From Nanobdellota archaeon (GTDB lineage Archaea; Nanobdellota; Nanobdellia; Woesearchaeales; GW2011-AR9), in NCBI GenBank assembly GCA_030695605.1, contig JAUYQE010000123.1, positions 1 through 18,303 on the forward strand: a stretch of 18,303 nt of DNA, written 5' to 3'. Made by a program: the position numbers and the translations under genes. The stretch's first letter is position 1. Every line of letters starts with the position of its first letter. The notes beneath the pieces are model-generated. The model made no database searches. It saw nothing but the letters and a program-made list of their open reading frames with translations, and was not told where the DNA came from. This document shows, piece after piece, positions 7,644 through 15,003 of the stretch.

Positions 7644-8746
7644 GTTTTACTGCCCTCGGATTGCATCTCAAATGCTGCTTTTAGTACCGCCACAATTCTC
7701 TCGCTGGCTCCTGGTATGTAGGGAGAAGGGATAGACTTAATGAGCTGCAAAAAAGTGTCATCCAGCAACTGCCGTGCCTTTGCCAGAATGCCTTCGGAAT
7801 TTTGCCCCGTCAAAAAATTTTTCCCAGCCTCTACCAGCCGGGGCCAACAGGTTTCGTTTAGGGGGATTAAACAGGGAACATCAAAAGCTACCGCTTCTTC
7901 CTGAATACCACCGCTATCTGTGATACAAAAACGGGAATGCTGGATTAGTGATAAATTACGCAGATAATCTAACGGTTCGGTGACAATGATGTTGTGAGAG
8001 AGAATTAATCCAAACTCGTCTAACTTTTTTTTTGTCCGTGGGTGAATGGGGAAAATTATTTTTATTTGGGAAGAAATATCGTTCAGTGCTTGCACCACCT
8101 CCTGCAGCTTTTTTTTCTCATCGGTATTCTCCGCACGGTGAATGGTAACCAGAACAAATGATCCAGGTAGGAGAGAATAGGTTTCTAGCACCCTTTTATC
8201 AGCGAATGGGATATTTCTCCTGCAGGCGTCATAGATGGTATTGTTTCCCACTAAGTATATTCTCTTATTAGGAAAACCTTCCTGCAAGAGATTTTTTCTA
8301 CTATTCTCATCTGCTGGGAATAAGAATTCCGAGAGGTGGTCAGCCACAATTCTATTAATCTCTTCTGGTGTTTGCCTGTTGAAATTTCGACATCCCGCCT
8401 CCACATGCGCAACTTTTATATGCAATTTTGCTGCTGCTAAAGACCCAGCAAGAACACTATTGGTATCCCCTTGCACTACTACGCAATCCGGCTTTTCTTT
8501 GAGGAAAGTACTTTCAAGTTTTTCCAGCATTAGCCCTGTCTGCTTCCCTGCCGAATGGCTGCCAATATGCAAGTTATAATCTGGCTGACGCAAATGTAGC
8601 TGATTTAAAAAAATAGCATCCATTTCATAATCGTAATGCTGACCTGTGTGAATAATAACATGCTGGAATTCTTTGTCCAGCAACGGCAGGAGGGGGGACA
8701 ATTTGATAATCTCGGGCCTTGTTCCTAGAATTGTTGCTATTTTCAT
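7640..8746 (-). CDS. wecB: UDP-N-acetylglucosamine 2-epimerase, non-hydrolysing (WecB/WbpI type)
   Basis: The 368-residue protein has the two-domain GT-B fold of the non-hydrolysing 2-epimerases, which interconvert UDP-GlcNAc and UDP-ManNAc or related diamino sugars. Motifs in order: GTRPEIIKLSP (8-18), QGDTNSV (92-98) with Asp95, HVEAG (114-118) with Glu117, PEEINR (127-132), TIHRAEN (201-207), HPRT (235-238) and SGGIQEEA (278-285). The segment that usually reads TERPE is TCWPR (299-303) here, a change close to the UDP-binding site. The gene overlaps the upstream glycosyltransferase by one base (TAATG) and the downstream formyltransferase by four. In the WbpI branch the substrate is a 2,3-diamino sugar, so this enzyme may act before or after amination. 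The symbol is by family resemblance only. Confidence 0.92.
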   Translation of the reverse strand: MKIATILGTRPEIIKLSPLLPLLDKEFQHVIIHTGQHYDYEMDAIFLNQLHLRQPDYNLHIGSHSAGKQTGLMLEKLESTFLKEKPDCVVVQGDTNSVLAGSLAAAKLHIKVAHVEAGCRNFNRQTPEEINRIVADHLSEFLFPADENSRKNLLQEGFPNKRIYLVGNNTIYDACRRNIPFADKRVLETYSLLPGSFVLVTIHRAENTDEKKKLQEVVQALNDISSQIKIIFPIHPRTKKKLDEFGLILSHNIIVTEPLDYLRNLSLIQHSRFCITDSGGIQEEAVAFDVPCLIPLNETCWPRLVEAGKNFLTGQNSEGILAKARQLLDDTFLQLIKSIPSPYIPGASERIVAVLKAAFEMQSEGSKT

Positions 8747-9492
8747 TAATAATGACCTGTTATTTTATACTTTATGATACTGCTCATTAAAGAGAAGTGG
8801 TCTTTAATTACTTTTAGCGGAATTTTTTTCATTTTGGAAATGCCAAATTTCCGCATCTGCAATTCCGCTGGTAGTTCCTTGATGGTATATCTTTTAAGCA
8901 GAGCTTTTACCAACAATTCCGTTACTCCTAAAAAATTATCTCGCTCAAATGGTATAGCTCTAATTACTTTTTTTTTGTACATTCGGACCATTGCTGTATA
9001 GGTGTACAAATCCCAGTTCAACAAAATTCTATACAAAAAAGAGGCGCCTTTGCTGAGAATGATTCTGTAGGGTGGAACATCACTGACTTTCCCTTGCGGG
9101 TGATAAGGCGACACCGTTACCATATCCGTTTGTTCATCCATCATCTCAACCATCTGAAGAAGCAACATCGGATCATAGGTACAATCACAATCCAAAGCAG
9201 CTACCAAATCTCCGGAAGCATGCTGGAAGCCAGTTCTTAGTGCTGCACCGAGGTTTCTATTGGTTTCGTGCTTGATGATCTTTGCTTTCGGGTTGTTGTC
9301 GTAGGAACGGTGCAAAAGTTGGTTTGTTTTGTCGGTGCTGCCATCATCGACGAAAATGAGCTCTACACTATGTTTTTTCTGCAAGGCCTCAACTGCCGGA
9401 GTTAATTTCTGTATCAGGTTGGGAATACCCTCTTCTTCATTGTAGCAGGGGATTACAATAGAAATGCTTTGTTTGTCAGGGCTTTTCATCAT
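8746..9492 (-). CDS. Family 2 glycosyltransferase (DPM1-like, soluble)
   Basis: The 248-residue GT2 protein has IPCYNEEEG (14-22), FVDDGSTDKT (47-56) and the metal-binding DCD at 101-103 inside LDCDCTY. No membrane helix is evident, unlike the other GT2 in the operon. DPM1-type enzymes of this size transfer a sugar from a nucleotide donor to a polyprenyl phosphate. It is the first gene of the minus-strand operon. Two consecutive ATG codons (9492 and 9489) are possible starts. GGAG at 9505-9508 on the minus strand is 12 bases before the first ATG, so it is a weak ribosome-binding site. A TTTAAA element lies about 48 bases upstream. Sugar specificity is unknown. Confidence 0.9.
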   Translation of the reverse strand: MMKSPDKQSISIVIPCYNEEEGIPNLIQKLTPAVEALQKKHSVELIFVDDGSTDKTNQLLHRSYDNNPKAKIIKHETNRNLGAALRTGFQHASGDLVAALDCDCTYDPMLLLQMVEMMDEQTDMVTVSPYHPQGKVSDVPPYRIILSKGASFLYRILLNWDLYTYTAMVRMYKKKVIRAIPFERDNFLGVTELLVKALLKRYTIKELPAELQMRKFGISKMKKIPLKVIKDHFSLMSSIIKYKITGHY

Positions 9493-9537
9493 AGTTCTCT
9501 CTTTCTCCTGTTCTATGAGCTCAGGGGGACATAATGG

Positions 9538-9543
9538 TTTAAA
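9538..9543 (-). promoter_or_regulatory. TATA-like element of the minus-strand sugar operon
   Basis: TTTAAA in an AT-rich setting lies about 48 bases before the ATG at 9492. Transcription starting about 25 bases downstream would give a short leader of roughly 20 bases that includes the GGAG at 9505-9508. It sits in the 107-base divergent region between the two operons. Confidence 0.4.
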
Positions 9544-9569
9544 TTGCTTGTGATTCTCGTTCTAGAATA

Positions 9570-9577
9570 TTTATATA
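9570..9577 (+). promoter_or_regulatory. TATA box of the GT39-like gene (leaderless)
   Basis: TTTATATA is centred 26-27 bases before the ATG at 9600, with no purine-rich ribosome-binding site between them. This is the layout of an archaeal leaderless promoter. It is back to back with the promoter-like element of the minus-strand operon, so both could answer to one regulator. Confidence 0.6.
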
Positions 9578-9599
9578 TCCTCTTCTTTCGGGCTGTCTC

Positions 9600-11144
9600 A
9601 TGGCTAACTTATGGAACAGACTCTTTGTGCCCATTTTCATTATTCTTCTTCTCGCTTTTTCCTTGCGCTTCTATGCTCTTGATATCGAAAGCCTCTGGAT
9701 CGATGAAGCTTTCTCACTCCATATTGCTCAACAGCCCGATGTAAAGCAGGTTTTCTTAGAGACCAGCCAAACGGAGGCGGCTCCCCCGGGCTATTATGTT
9801 CTGCTTCATTATTGGATTAACGTCTTCGGTACTTCAGAGTGGACGGTGCGTTTTCTTTCGGTGCTCTTTAGTACTCTTGCAGTGCTCATGCTCTTTCTGC
9901 TGGTGCGGCTGTTGTTGAATGGCAAAGTAGCGTTACTCTCCTCTTTATTTATGGCTCTGTCCATGCTGCAAGTAGAATATGCCCAAGAAGCCCGTCTTTA
10001 TGCGTTGTTTACTTTTCTTTCATTATGGTCCGCGTATTTCTTTGCTCGCTGGTATCTCTCCGTTTCTCGGCCCAATCCGCAGAATCCCGCTCAAAAAGCC
10101 TCTTCAACGTGGGCCCTCTGTTGCTACGGCTTTTCGATGCTGTTAGCTCTTTATGTGAACTATATGGCTCTCCTGTTAGTTATCGGATTCACGCTGATTT
10201 TATTTTCCAAAAAAACTCTCTTCAACAATTGCTGGAAAATGTGGTTACGAGCTCATCTTTTTATTTTTTCTTTGTCTCTTCCTCTTCTTCCACTCTTGTT
10301 TTATCAGTTTCAAAGTATCAACACCGGGTTGGCTGCAAGCTTAGTCATCAAAGGGGTTCCATTAATTTTTGCCCAGCTCGGTATTTTTTTCTTTTTGCTG
10401 CCCGTATTTACTTTAACGCTGCTTATAGCCTTTCTCGTTTCAAAAGATAGGCTTCGGCAGTTGTTTTTTAGTGTTGACCGTTTTTTTCTTTGGTTTGTAG
10501 TTGGAATTGGCCTCTTTTACCTGTACCTCTCCATTAAACCGTTCATCATCGGTGGAATCCCTGTTATACGAGTCCCCATCACGAATTCTTATTTTCTGAT
10601 ACGACATTCTTTTTTTCTGGTTCCGCTGTGGTATATTTATCTGGTGTATAAAGTCGACCACTTTTGGTCTTCTCAGAGAAAACGCCGGGCCGTTTTTCTT
10701 ACCATTCTCATTATCTTTTTTTGCGCTGCCTCTCTCTTCTATTATTACAGCCAGCCTACCAAAGCACAGTGGCAAGAGGCTACCAATTTTATTTTTATGC
10801 CGGCAGGCGCTCAAGAGCCGTTCATCTTGTTGGACAAAGGCGGTTTTTCTAATGAGTTCCTTCTTCGCTATTACGCTCCAGAGCCTTTTTCCTTGCTCAA
10901 GCTTACGTGGTCAGAAGGACGGCGAGATTTGCAGCGGATTGGTGATGAGGAGCTTCTCGCTGCTCTTCAAGAAAAGGATGAATTTTGGCTAGTTCTTGCT
11001 CGTAATCCGAGGACGGGGGTTCATTTCAAAGAGCTCTTGGACCAGCATTTTACCCGCAAGATGTCCAAAGAATTCTATCAAATTGAAGTCTATCATTATG
11101 CCGCACTAAAAGAGGTTTCTGCAGCCGCGGAAACAAAACCATAA
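9600..11144 (+). CDS. Multi-spanning membrane glycosyltransferase, GT39/ArnT-like
   Basis: The 514-residue protein has about ten hydrophobic segments between residues 8 and 381 and a soluble C-terminal tail (about 382-514). The N-terminal signature is that of GT-C enzymes: LWIDEAFS (32-39) with the catalytic-type Asp35-Glu36 pair in the first outer loop. It is followed by APPGYYVLLHYWINVFG (61-77), a conserved Arg in the WTVRFLS stretch (81-87), and EARLYAL (130-136). GT39 and ArnT-like enzymes take a sugar from a polyprenyl-phosphate donor outside the membrane and attach it to protein, lipid or glycan. The two GT2 proteins encoded divergently could make such donors. The gene is alone on its strand, with a leaderless promoter upstream and a separate promoter following. 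The acceptor is unknown. ORFs in other frames here are shadows. Confidence 0.88.
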   Translation: MANLWNRLFVPIFIILLLAFSLRFYALDIESLWIDEAFSLHIAQQPDVKQVFLETSQTEAAPPGYYVLLHYWINVFGTSEWTVRFLSVLFSTLAVLMLFLLVRLLLNGKVALLSSLFMALSMLQVEYAQEARLYALFTFLSLWSAYFFARWYLSVSRPNPQNPAQKASSTWALCCYGFSMLLALYVNYMALLLVIGFTLILFSKKTLFNNCWKMWLRAHLFIFSLSLPLLPLLFYQFQSINTGLAASLVIKGVPLIFAQLGIFFFLLPVFTLTLLIAFLVSKDRLRQLFFSVDRFFLWFVVGIGLFYLYLSIKPFIIGGIPVIRVPITNSYFLIRHSFFLVPLWYIYLVYKVDHFWSSQRKRRAVFLTILIIFFCAASLFYYYSQPTKAQWQEATNFIFMPAGAQEPFILLDKGGFSNEFLLRYYAPEPFSLLKLTWSEGRRDLQRIGDEELLAALQEKDEFWLVLARNPRTGVHFKELLDQHFTRKMSKEFYQIEVYHYAALKEVSAAAETKP

Positions 11145-11153
11145 TTATTTAAA
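11143..11153 (+). promoter_or_regulatory. TATA-like box of the sugar-phosphate operon
   Basis: AATTATTTAAA lies just after the stop of the GT39-like gene. A start about 25 bases downstream would leave a leader of roughly a dozen bases that keeps the ribosome-binding site GAGGTG at 11177-11182. The same 11 bases recur before the winged-helix gene at 15004-15014. Confidence 0.5.
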
Positions 11154-11187
11154 TGATATAAGCTTCCTTTTCATCTGAGGTGCGTAG

Positions 11188-12141
11188 ATGAAAGAAGTCC
11201 TGTGTGTCGGCTCTGCTACTGTAGATCATTTTCTCACTATTGAGCTCCCTTTTTCTGCGGTAAAGCCCGGTGATAAAGTACTGGCACAGGATTTTGTGCT
11301 ACATACCGGCGGGGGTGCAACGAATGCGGCCGTAGCGCTCCGAAAACTGGGCGTGCAGTCCGCTTTGCTGACCAAGCTCGGTCGGGATCATAATGCCTCT
11401 TTTGTGCAGAAAGAATTGCAGCAGTATCATCTCACCAATGCCTGCCGCACGCGGAGCCGGAAGAATACGGATGTGGCGTTCATTGTCTCTTCCGCAAAAG
11501 AGCATAATCGCATTATCTATGTGCACAAAGGAGCATCTGAAGATCTTACTTTGGCTGATATTCCTCGCTCTCTCAAAGTTGCTTGGGTTTATTTGGCAAG
11601 TGTTACGGGGCATGCGTTTCCTGTCGCTTTGCATCTTGCAAAACTTGTGGAGAGAAAGAGAATCAATCTCCTCTTCAATCCGTCGCTGTACCTGGCAGAG
11701 CAGGGCCAGCGCACGCTCAACCCGATTTTGAGATCTACAACACTTCTCGTGCTCAACAAAGAAGAAGCGCAGGCGGTGCTGCAGCGGAAAGAGAAAAAGA
11801 TGCTGCATCTCCTGCAGGGCTTGCAGCAGCTTGGCCCGAAAACTGTGGTTATTACTGACGGGCCGAGAACCCTGTTTGCGCTTCATGCGGGGGAGGTTTA
11901 CACACTCACGCCACCGCACGTTCCGGTCGTCGAAACCACGGGAGCCGGCGATGCATTTACCGCAGGCTTGCTGGCGGGTATAATCAAAGGATTTTCCTTT
12001 GCAGATGCCCTGCGCCTAGGAGCGGCCAGCGCTTCATCCACTCTGCAAAAGATTGGCGCCAAAGAAGGGCTTCTTTCGATGGCGGGAGCACAGCGGTTCC
12101 TGAAAAGACACAACCTTCTGGTGAAAACCCATGTTCGCTGA
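11188..12141 (+). CDS. PfkB/ribokinase-family sugar kinase
   Basis: The 317-residue protein has the ribokinase fold: HTGGGATNAAVALRKLG (39-55), the NKEEA segment (190-194) that helps bind Mg-ATP, and the signature TTGAGDAFTAG (250-260) with catalytic-base Asp255. The family phosphorylates ribose, fructose, fructose 6-phosphate, tagatose 6-phosphate, nucleosides and others; specificity cannot be read from these motifs. The next gene, class II aldolase, overlaps by 11 bases and could split a phosphofructokinase product, so a phosphofructokinase-like role is plausible. The two pentose-phosphate isomerases downstream make ribokinase the main alternative. The start has a strong ribosome-binding site, GAGGTG, five bases upstream. 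G+C is higher than in the left operon. Confidence 0.9.
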   Translation: MKEVLCVGSATVDHFLTIELPFSAVKPGDKVLAQDFVLHTGGGATNAAVALRKLGVQSALLTKLGRDHNASFVQKELQQYHLTNACRTRSRKNTDVAFIVSSAKEHNRIIYVHKGASEDLTLADIPRSLKVAWVYLASVTGHAFPVALHLAKLVERKRINLLFNPSLYLAEQGQRTLNPILRSTTLLVLNKEEAQAVLQRKEKKMLHLLQGLQQLGPKTVVITDGPRTLFALHAGEVYTLTPPHVPVVETTGAGDAFTAGLLAGIIKGFSFADALRLGAASASSTLQKIGAKEGLLSMAGAQRFLKRHNLLVKTHVR

Positions 12142-13051
12142 CACCAAAAAGCTGTTGGAGAAAGCGTCTGCCGGGAAGTATGCTGTCGGGCATTTCAACT
12201 TTAGCAATATGGAAGTGCTGCAGGGCATGGTGCAGGCTGCGGAAAAACTGAAAGCGCCGGTTATTCTGGCCACGACGGAAAGTGCCGTTCAGTATGCGGG
12301 CATGCCGTATCTGGTGGCTTTGGCAAAGACCGCAGCACAATCGGCTAAAGTTCCGCTGGCGCTGCATCTGGATCATGGAACAGATATGAAGATTATTCGG
12401 GAAGCAATTCATTCCGGCTATTCTTCCGTGATGATTGATGCTTCGCATGAGCCCTTTGAGCGGAATGTTCGCATGACAAAGAAAATCGTCCAGCTTGCTC
12501 ATCGGCAAGGCGTTTCCGTGGAAGCGGAGCTGGGAACGATCGGCGGAGCGGAAGATGCCGTACGCGCGAGAAAAATTCTGTATACCAATCCTCTGAAAGC
12601 GCAAGAATTTGTGGAGCGCACCGGCTGCGATTTTTTAGCGGTCGCCATCGGCACCAGCCATGGAGCGTACAAGTTTTCTGGTGCGGGGAAAGCTAAACTC
12701 CAGCTGGACTTGTTGCAGGAGATCCGAAAAAGAACCAAGATCCCTCTCGTCCTGCATGGGGCGTCGCGGGTTTCTCCTGCTTTGGTGCAGGAAGCCCGGA
12801 AGTATGGGGCACGCTTAAAAGATGCGCAGGGCGTGCCTGATGCCCAATTGCAGCAGGCTATAAGGCAGGGTATTTCTAAAGTGAATACGGATACAGATAT
12901 TCGGATTGCTTTTGATGCGGCGGTGCGAAAAACTTTGCATGATCAGCCCAAAGACATTGATCCCCGGCACATACTGGGCCCGGCACGCGATGCAGTGCAG
13001 CGCGTTGTCGAGCAGCGGCTGCGGGTGTTGGGAAGTGGGGGGAGGGGATAA
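12131..13051 (+). CDS. fba: Class II (metal-dependent) fructose-bisphosphate aldolase
   Basis: The 306-residue enzyme has VGHFNFSN (19-26), LHLDHG (78-83) with catalytic Asp81 and metal ligand His82, and EAELGTIGG (131-139). SHGAYK (176-181) and LHGAS (208-212) carry the other metal histidines. NTDTDIRIAF falls near residues 255-264, and a DPRHILGPAR stretch follows near the C-terminus. This arrangement matches the short type B enzymes, which reversibly split fructose 1,6-bisphosphate into dihydroxyacetone phosphate and glyceraldehyde 3-phosphate. Related members act on tagatose bisphosphate. Most Archaea use unrelated class I or bifunctional aldolases, so this is a bacterial-type enzyme. It overlaps the kinase gene by 11 bases, with GGTGA six bases before its ATG. 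Confidence 0.95.
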   Translation: MFADTKKLLEKASAGKYAVGHFNFSNMEVLQGMVQAAEKLKAPVILATTESAVQYAGMPYLVALAKTAAQSAKVPLALHLDHGTDMKIIREAIHSGYSSVMIDASHEPFERNVRMTKKIVQLAHRQGVSVEAELGTIGGAEDAVRARKILYTNPLKAQEFVERTGCDFLAVAIGTSHGAYKFSGAGKAKLQLDLLQEIRKRTKIPLVLHGASRVSPALVQEARKYGARLKDAQGVPDAQLQQAIRQGISKVNTDTDIRIAFDAAVRKTLHDQPKDIDPRHILGPARDAVQRVVEQRLRVLGSGGRG

Positions 13052-13083
13052 ATCGTAGAAAATACTTAAAAAAGAGGAAAACC

Positions 13084-13563
13084 ATGAAACTAAAAAAAAC
13101 CAGAAAACCAACCATCTACCTCGCTTCCGACCACGCCGGTTTTGTATTGAAAGAGAAATTGAAGCAGTACCTTACTCGTTCAGGGTATGATTGTAAAGAC
13201 TGCGGCCCTTTCCGATACGAACCACTCGATGATTATCCGGACTATATGATCCCTGCTGCTCAAAATGTCGCTCGCCATAAAAGCAGCCGGGGGGTCTTCA
13301 TGGGCGGTTCTGGGCAAGGGGAAGGTATTGTCGCCAATAAGGTGAAAGGCGTCCGCGCTGCCGTCTATTACGGCGGAAATCGGGAAGTTGTCCGCCTTTC
13401 CCGCGACCATAATGATGCCAATGTCCTCGCTCTCGGCGCGCGCTTTGTTTCGGAAGCCGAAGCCAAGAAAGCCGTAAAGCTGTGGCTGGAAACGCCGTTC
13501 TCGGGAGCAGTACGGCATACAAGACGGCTGCGGAAAATAAAGCTGTTTGAGCGTTCTGGGTGA
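13084..13563 (+). CDS. rpiB: Ribose-5-phosphate isomerase B
   Basis: The 159-residue protein matches RpiB/LacAB sugar-phosphate isomerases: ASDHAGF (14-20), YPDY (51-54), GGSGQGEGIVANKVKGVRAA (74-93), SRDHNDANVLALGAR (106-120). RpiB interconverts ribose 5-phosphate and ribulose 5-phosphate. In E. coli RpiB the base is a cysteine in CGTG. Here that position is glycine, and the glutamate of GGSGQGE (Glu80) matches the actinobacterial form, where glutamate serves instead. AGAGGA precedes the ATG by about five bases. A 32-base gap separates it from the aldolase gene, and the epimerase gene starts 7 bases after its stop. Most Archaea use RpiA, so an RpiB is notable. A LacAB-like substrate is the alternative. 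Confidence 0.92.
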   Translation: MKLKKTRKPTIYLASDHAGFVLKEKLKQYLTRSGYDCKDCGPFRYEPLDDYPDYMIPAAQNVARHKSSRGVFMGGSGQGEGIVANKVKGVRAAVYYGGNREVVRLSRDHNDANVLALGARFVSEAEAKKAVKLWLETPFSGAVRHTRRLRKIKLFERSG

Positions 13564-13570
13564 TTCTCCC

Positions 13571-14203
13571 ATGGCACAAAAAATTCATCCTGCAATTATT
13601 GCCCAAAACCAGCGAAAACTGGGGGAAGATCTGAAGCGATTGCAGGGGCTGGTGAAAGAAGTTCATCTTGACGTCGTTGATGGAAAGTTTGCCCCCAATC
13701 ATTCTCTGGATTTTCCGTTCCGTTTGCCGGCGGGCTTTACGTACAGCACGCATCTGATGATAAAAGATCCGGAAGCGTGGATTGCCCGCCAGGGAAAAAA
13801 AGTGCAGCTGTACATCCCGCACCTCGAAGCCCTGAAAGACGTTCCTGCGTATATCCGTCGGATGAAGGGTTCTGGACGGAAAATTGCTCTGGCGTTACTG
13901 CCGGAAACTCCCGTTTTCCGTCTTACTCCGTTTTTGCCCCATCTGGACTATGTCCTCATTCTTACGGTCCATCCGGGCTTCTATGGAAGCCCTTTTCTTC
14001 CGCACACTTTACGAAAAATCAAAGTGATAAAAGCGCGAAATCCGCGCTGCAAAGTTATTGTCGATGGGGGCATGAACCCGCAGATTATCAAGAAAGCGGC
14101 TCGGGCGGGCGCCGATTATTTTGTTTCGGGCTCTTATCTCTGGAATGCGGCATCGCCTAAGAAAGCTCTTCAGGAATTGCAGGGATCATTGCGGGCAGTC
14201 TGA
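13571..14203 (+). CDS. rpe: Ribulose-phosphate 3-epimerase
   Basis: This TIM-barrel enzyme interconverts ribulose 5-phosphate and xylulose 5-phosphate, the next step after RpiB. The metal and catalytic residues are present: His32 and Asp34 in VHLDVVDGKFAPN (31-43), His61 in THLMIKDPE (60-68) and Asp165 in VDGGMN (164-169). VHPGFYGSPF (133-142) is the phosphate-binding loop region, where the family usually reads NPGFGGQ. The protein is 210 residues and divergent at the N-terminus, PAIIAQNQ in place of PSILSADF. I chose the ATG at 13571, not the TTG at 13547, because GGGTGAT (13558-13564) is a good ribosome-binding site at the right distance and the N-terminus then matches the family. It is the last gene of the operon. 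Confidence 0.88.
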   Translation: MAQKIHPAIIAQNQRKLGEDLKRLQGLVKEVHLDVVDGKFAPNHSLDFPFRLPAGFTYSTHLMIKDPEAWIARQGKKVQLYIPHLEALKDVPAYIRRMKGSGRKIALALLPETPVFRLTPFLPHLDYVLILTVHPGFYGSPFLPHTLRKIKVIKARNPRCKVIVDGGMNPQIIKKAARAGADYFVSGSYLWNAASPKKALQELQGSLRAV

Positions 14204-14234
14204 TTCAGGCTGAGATCACAAAACAGGGCAGAAC

Positions 14235-14244
14235 CTTTAAAAAG
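14235..14244 (+). promoter_or_regulatory. TATA box of endA (leaderless)
   Basis: CTTTAAAAAG is centred about 27 bases before the ATG at 14266, and the bases between are pyrimidine-rich with no ribosome-binding site. This fits a leaderless archaeal promoter in the 62-base gap after the epimerase gene. Confidence 0.55.
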
Positions 14245-14265
14245 CTCCTTCGTTGTTGTTCTCTT

Positions 14266-14943
14266 ATGGCCAAGAAGAAAAAGGCAGCGGAAAGAACCGA
14301 GGCATCGGAAGAAAAACAAGAAGTCCTCGAAGAACTAGAACCTGCTCCCGTTGCCAGCAAGACCGAACCAGAAAGTAAAAGCGGTAAGGAAAGCGATGCG
14401 TTGCGCAGCAAGAAAAGGCAGCCGGTCATCGGCCTTTTTGCCGGCGAAAGAGTCATTACCGAAGCGTCCGATGATGCGAGAGAATTCTATAACCAATCCT
14501 GTTTCGGCAGCGTCACGGAAAGCGGCAAAGTGGAACTATCCCTGCTGGAAGCCTTGTACCTGATGGAAAAAAGCCGGCTGGATATAAAAAGCGAAGCTGG
14601 CAAAAAGCTCTCTTCCGAATCCTATGTAAAAAAAGCCCGGAAAGCCGAGCCGAACTTTTGGATCCGCTACTGTGTGTTCCGGGACATGCGCAATAGAGGC
14701 TATATCATTAAGACCGCTTTGAAATTTGGCGCGGATTTCCGCGTCTATGACCGGGGGGTCAAGCCTGGTGAGGATCATGCCCGCTGGATCGTCTTTCCCG
14801 TGCATGAAACGAGTGTCTTTACCTGGCATGAGTTCAGCGCCAAGAATAGGGTGGCACATAGCACCAAAAAGCGCTTGCTGCTGGCGATTGTGGATGATGA
14901 GAACGATGTGACGTATTACGAGACGCGCTGGATGCGGCCGTAA
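14266..14943 (+). CDS. endA: tRNA-splicing endonuclease (tRNA-intron lyase)
   Basis: EndA cuts introns from archaeal pre-tRNAs at bulge-helix-bulge structures. The C-terminal domain has the full catalytic set: Tyr161 in FRVYDRG (158-164), His171 in EDHARW (169-174), and Lys201 or Lys202 in HSTKKRLLLAIVDDE (198-212). The spacing matches the archaeal family. The N-terminal structural domain covers about 52-130. Residues 1 to about 50 are a lysine- and glutamate-rich tail, predicted disordered, not part of the usual fold; without it the size is that of short homotetrameric enzymes. The gene has its own leaderless promoter. It is one of the strongest signs that the window is archaeal. Confidence 0.95.
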   Translation: MAKKKKAAERTEASEEKQEVLEELEPAPVASKTEPESKSGKESDALRSKKRQPVIGLFAGERVITEASDDAREFYNQSCFGSVTESGKVELSLLEALYLMEKSRLDIKSEAGKKLSSESYVKKARKAEPNFWIRYCVFRDMRNRGYIIKTALKFGADFRVYDRGVKPGEDHARWIVFPVHETSVFTWHEFSAKNRVAHSTKKRLLLAIVDDENDVTYYETRWMRP

Positions 14944-15003
14944 TCGGTAAAACCTCTTCTTTGCGGATGGCGAAGTCTTCCTGAATGGTACTGCACCCTC
15001 AAA

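Noticed and set aside
10440..10814. Minus-strand 124-codon ORF inside the GT39-like gene
   Set aside because: Its basic, low-complexity composition is what hydrophobic codons give when read backwards. The plus-strand frame carries conserved GT-C motifs.
11299..11919. Minus-strand 206-codon ORF opposite the PfkB gene
   Set aside because: It is a shadow caused by the G+C-rich coding strand; the kinase frame has the complete ribokinase signature.
13547..13570. TTG start for the ribulose-phosphate epimerase
   Set aside because: It would overlap rpiB, and it lacks a ribosome-binding site. The ATG at 13571 has GGGTGAT at the right distance and gives the family-like N-terminus.
13298..13822. Minus-strand 174-codon ORF across rpiB and the epimerase gene
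   Set aside because: It crosses two well-supported genes on the other strand and shows no domain.
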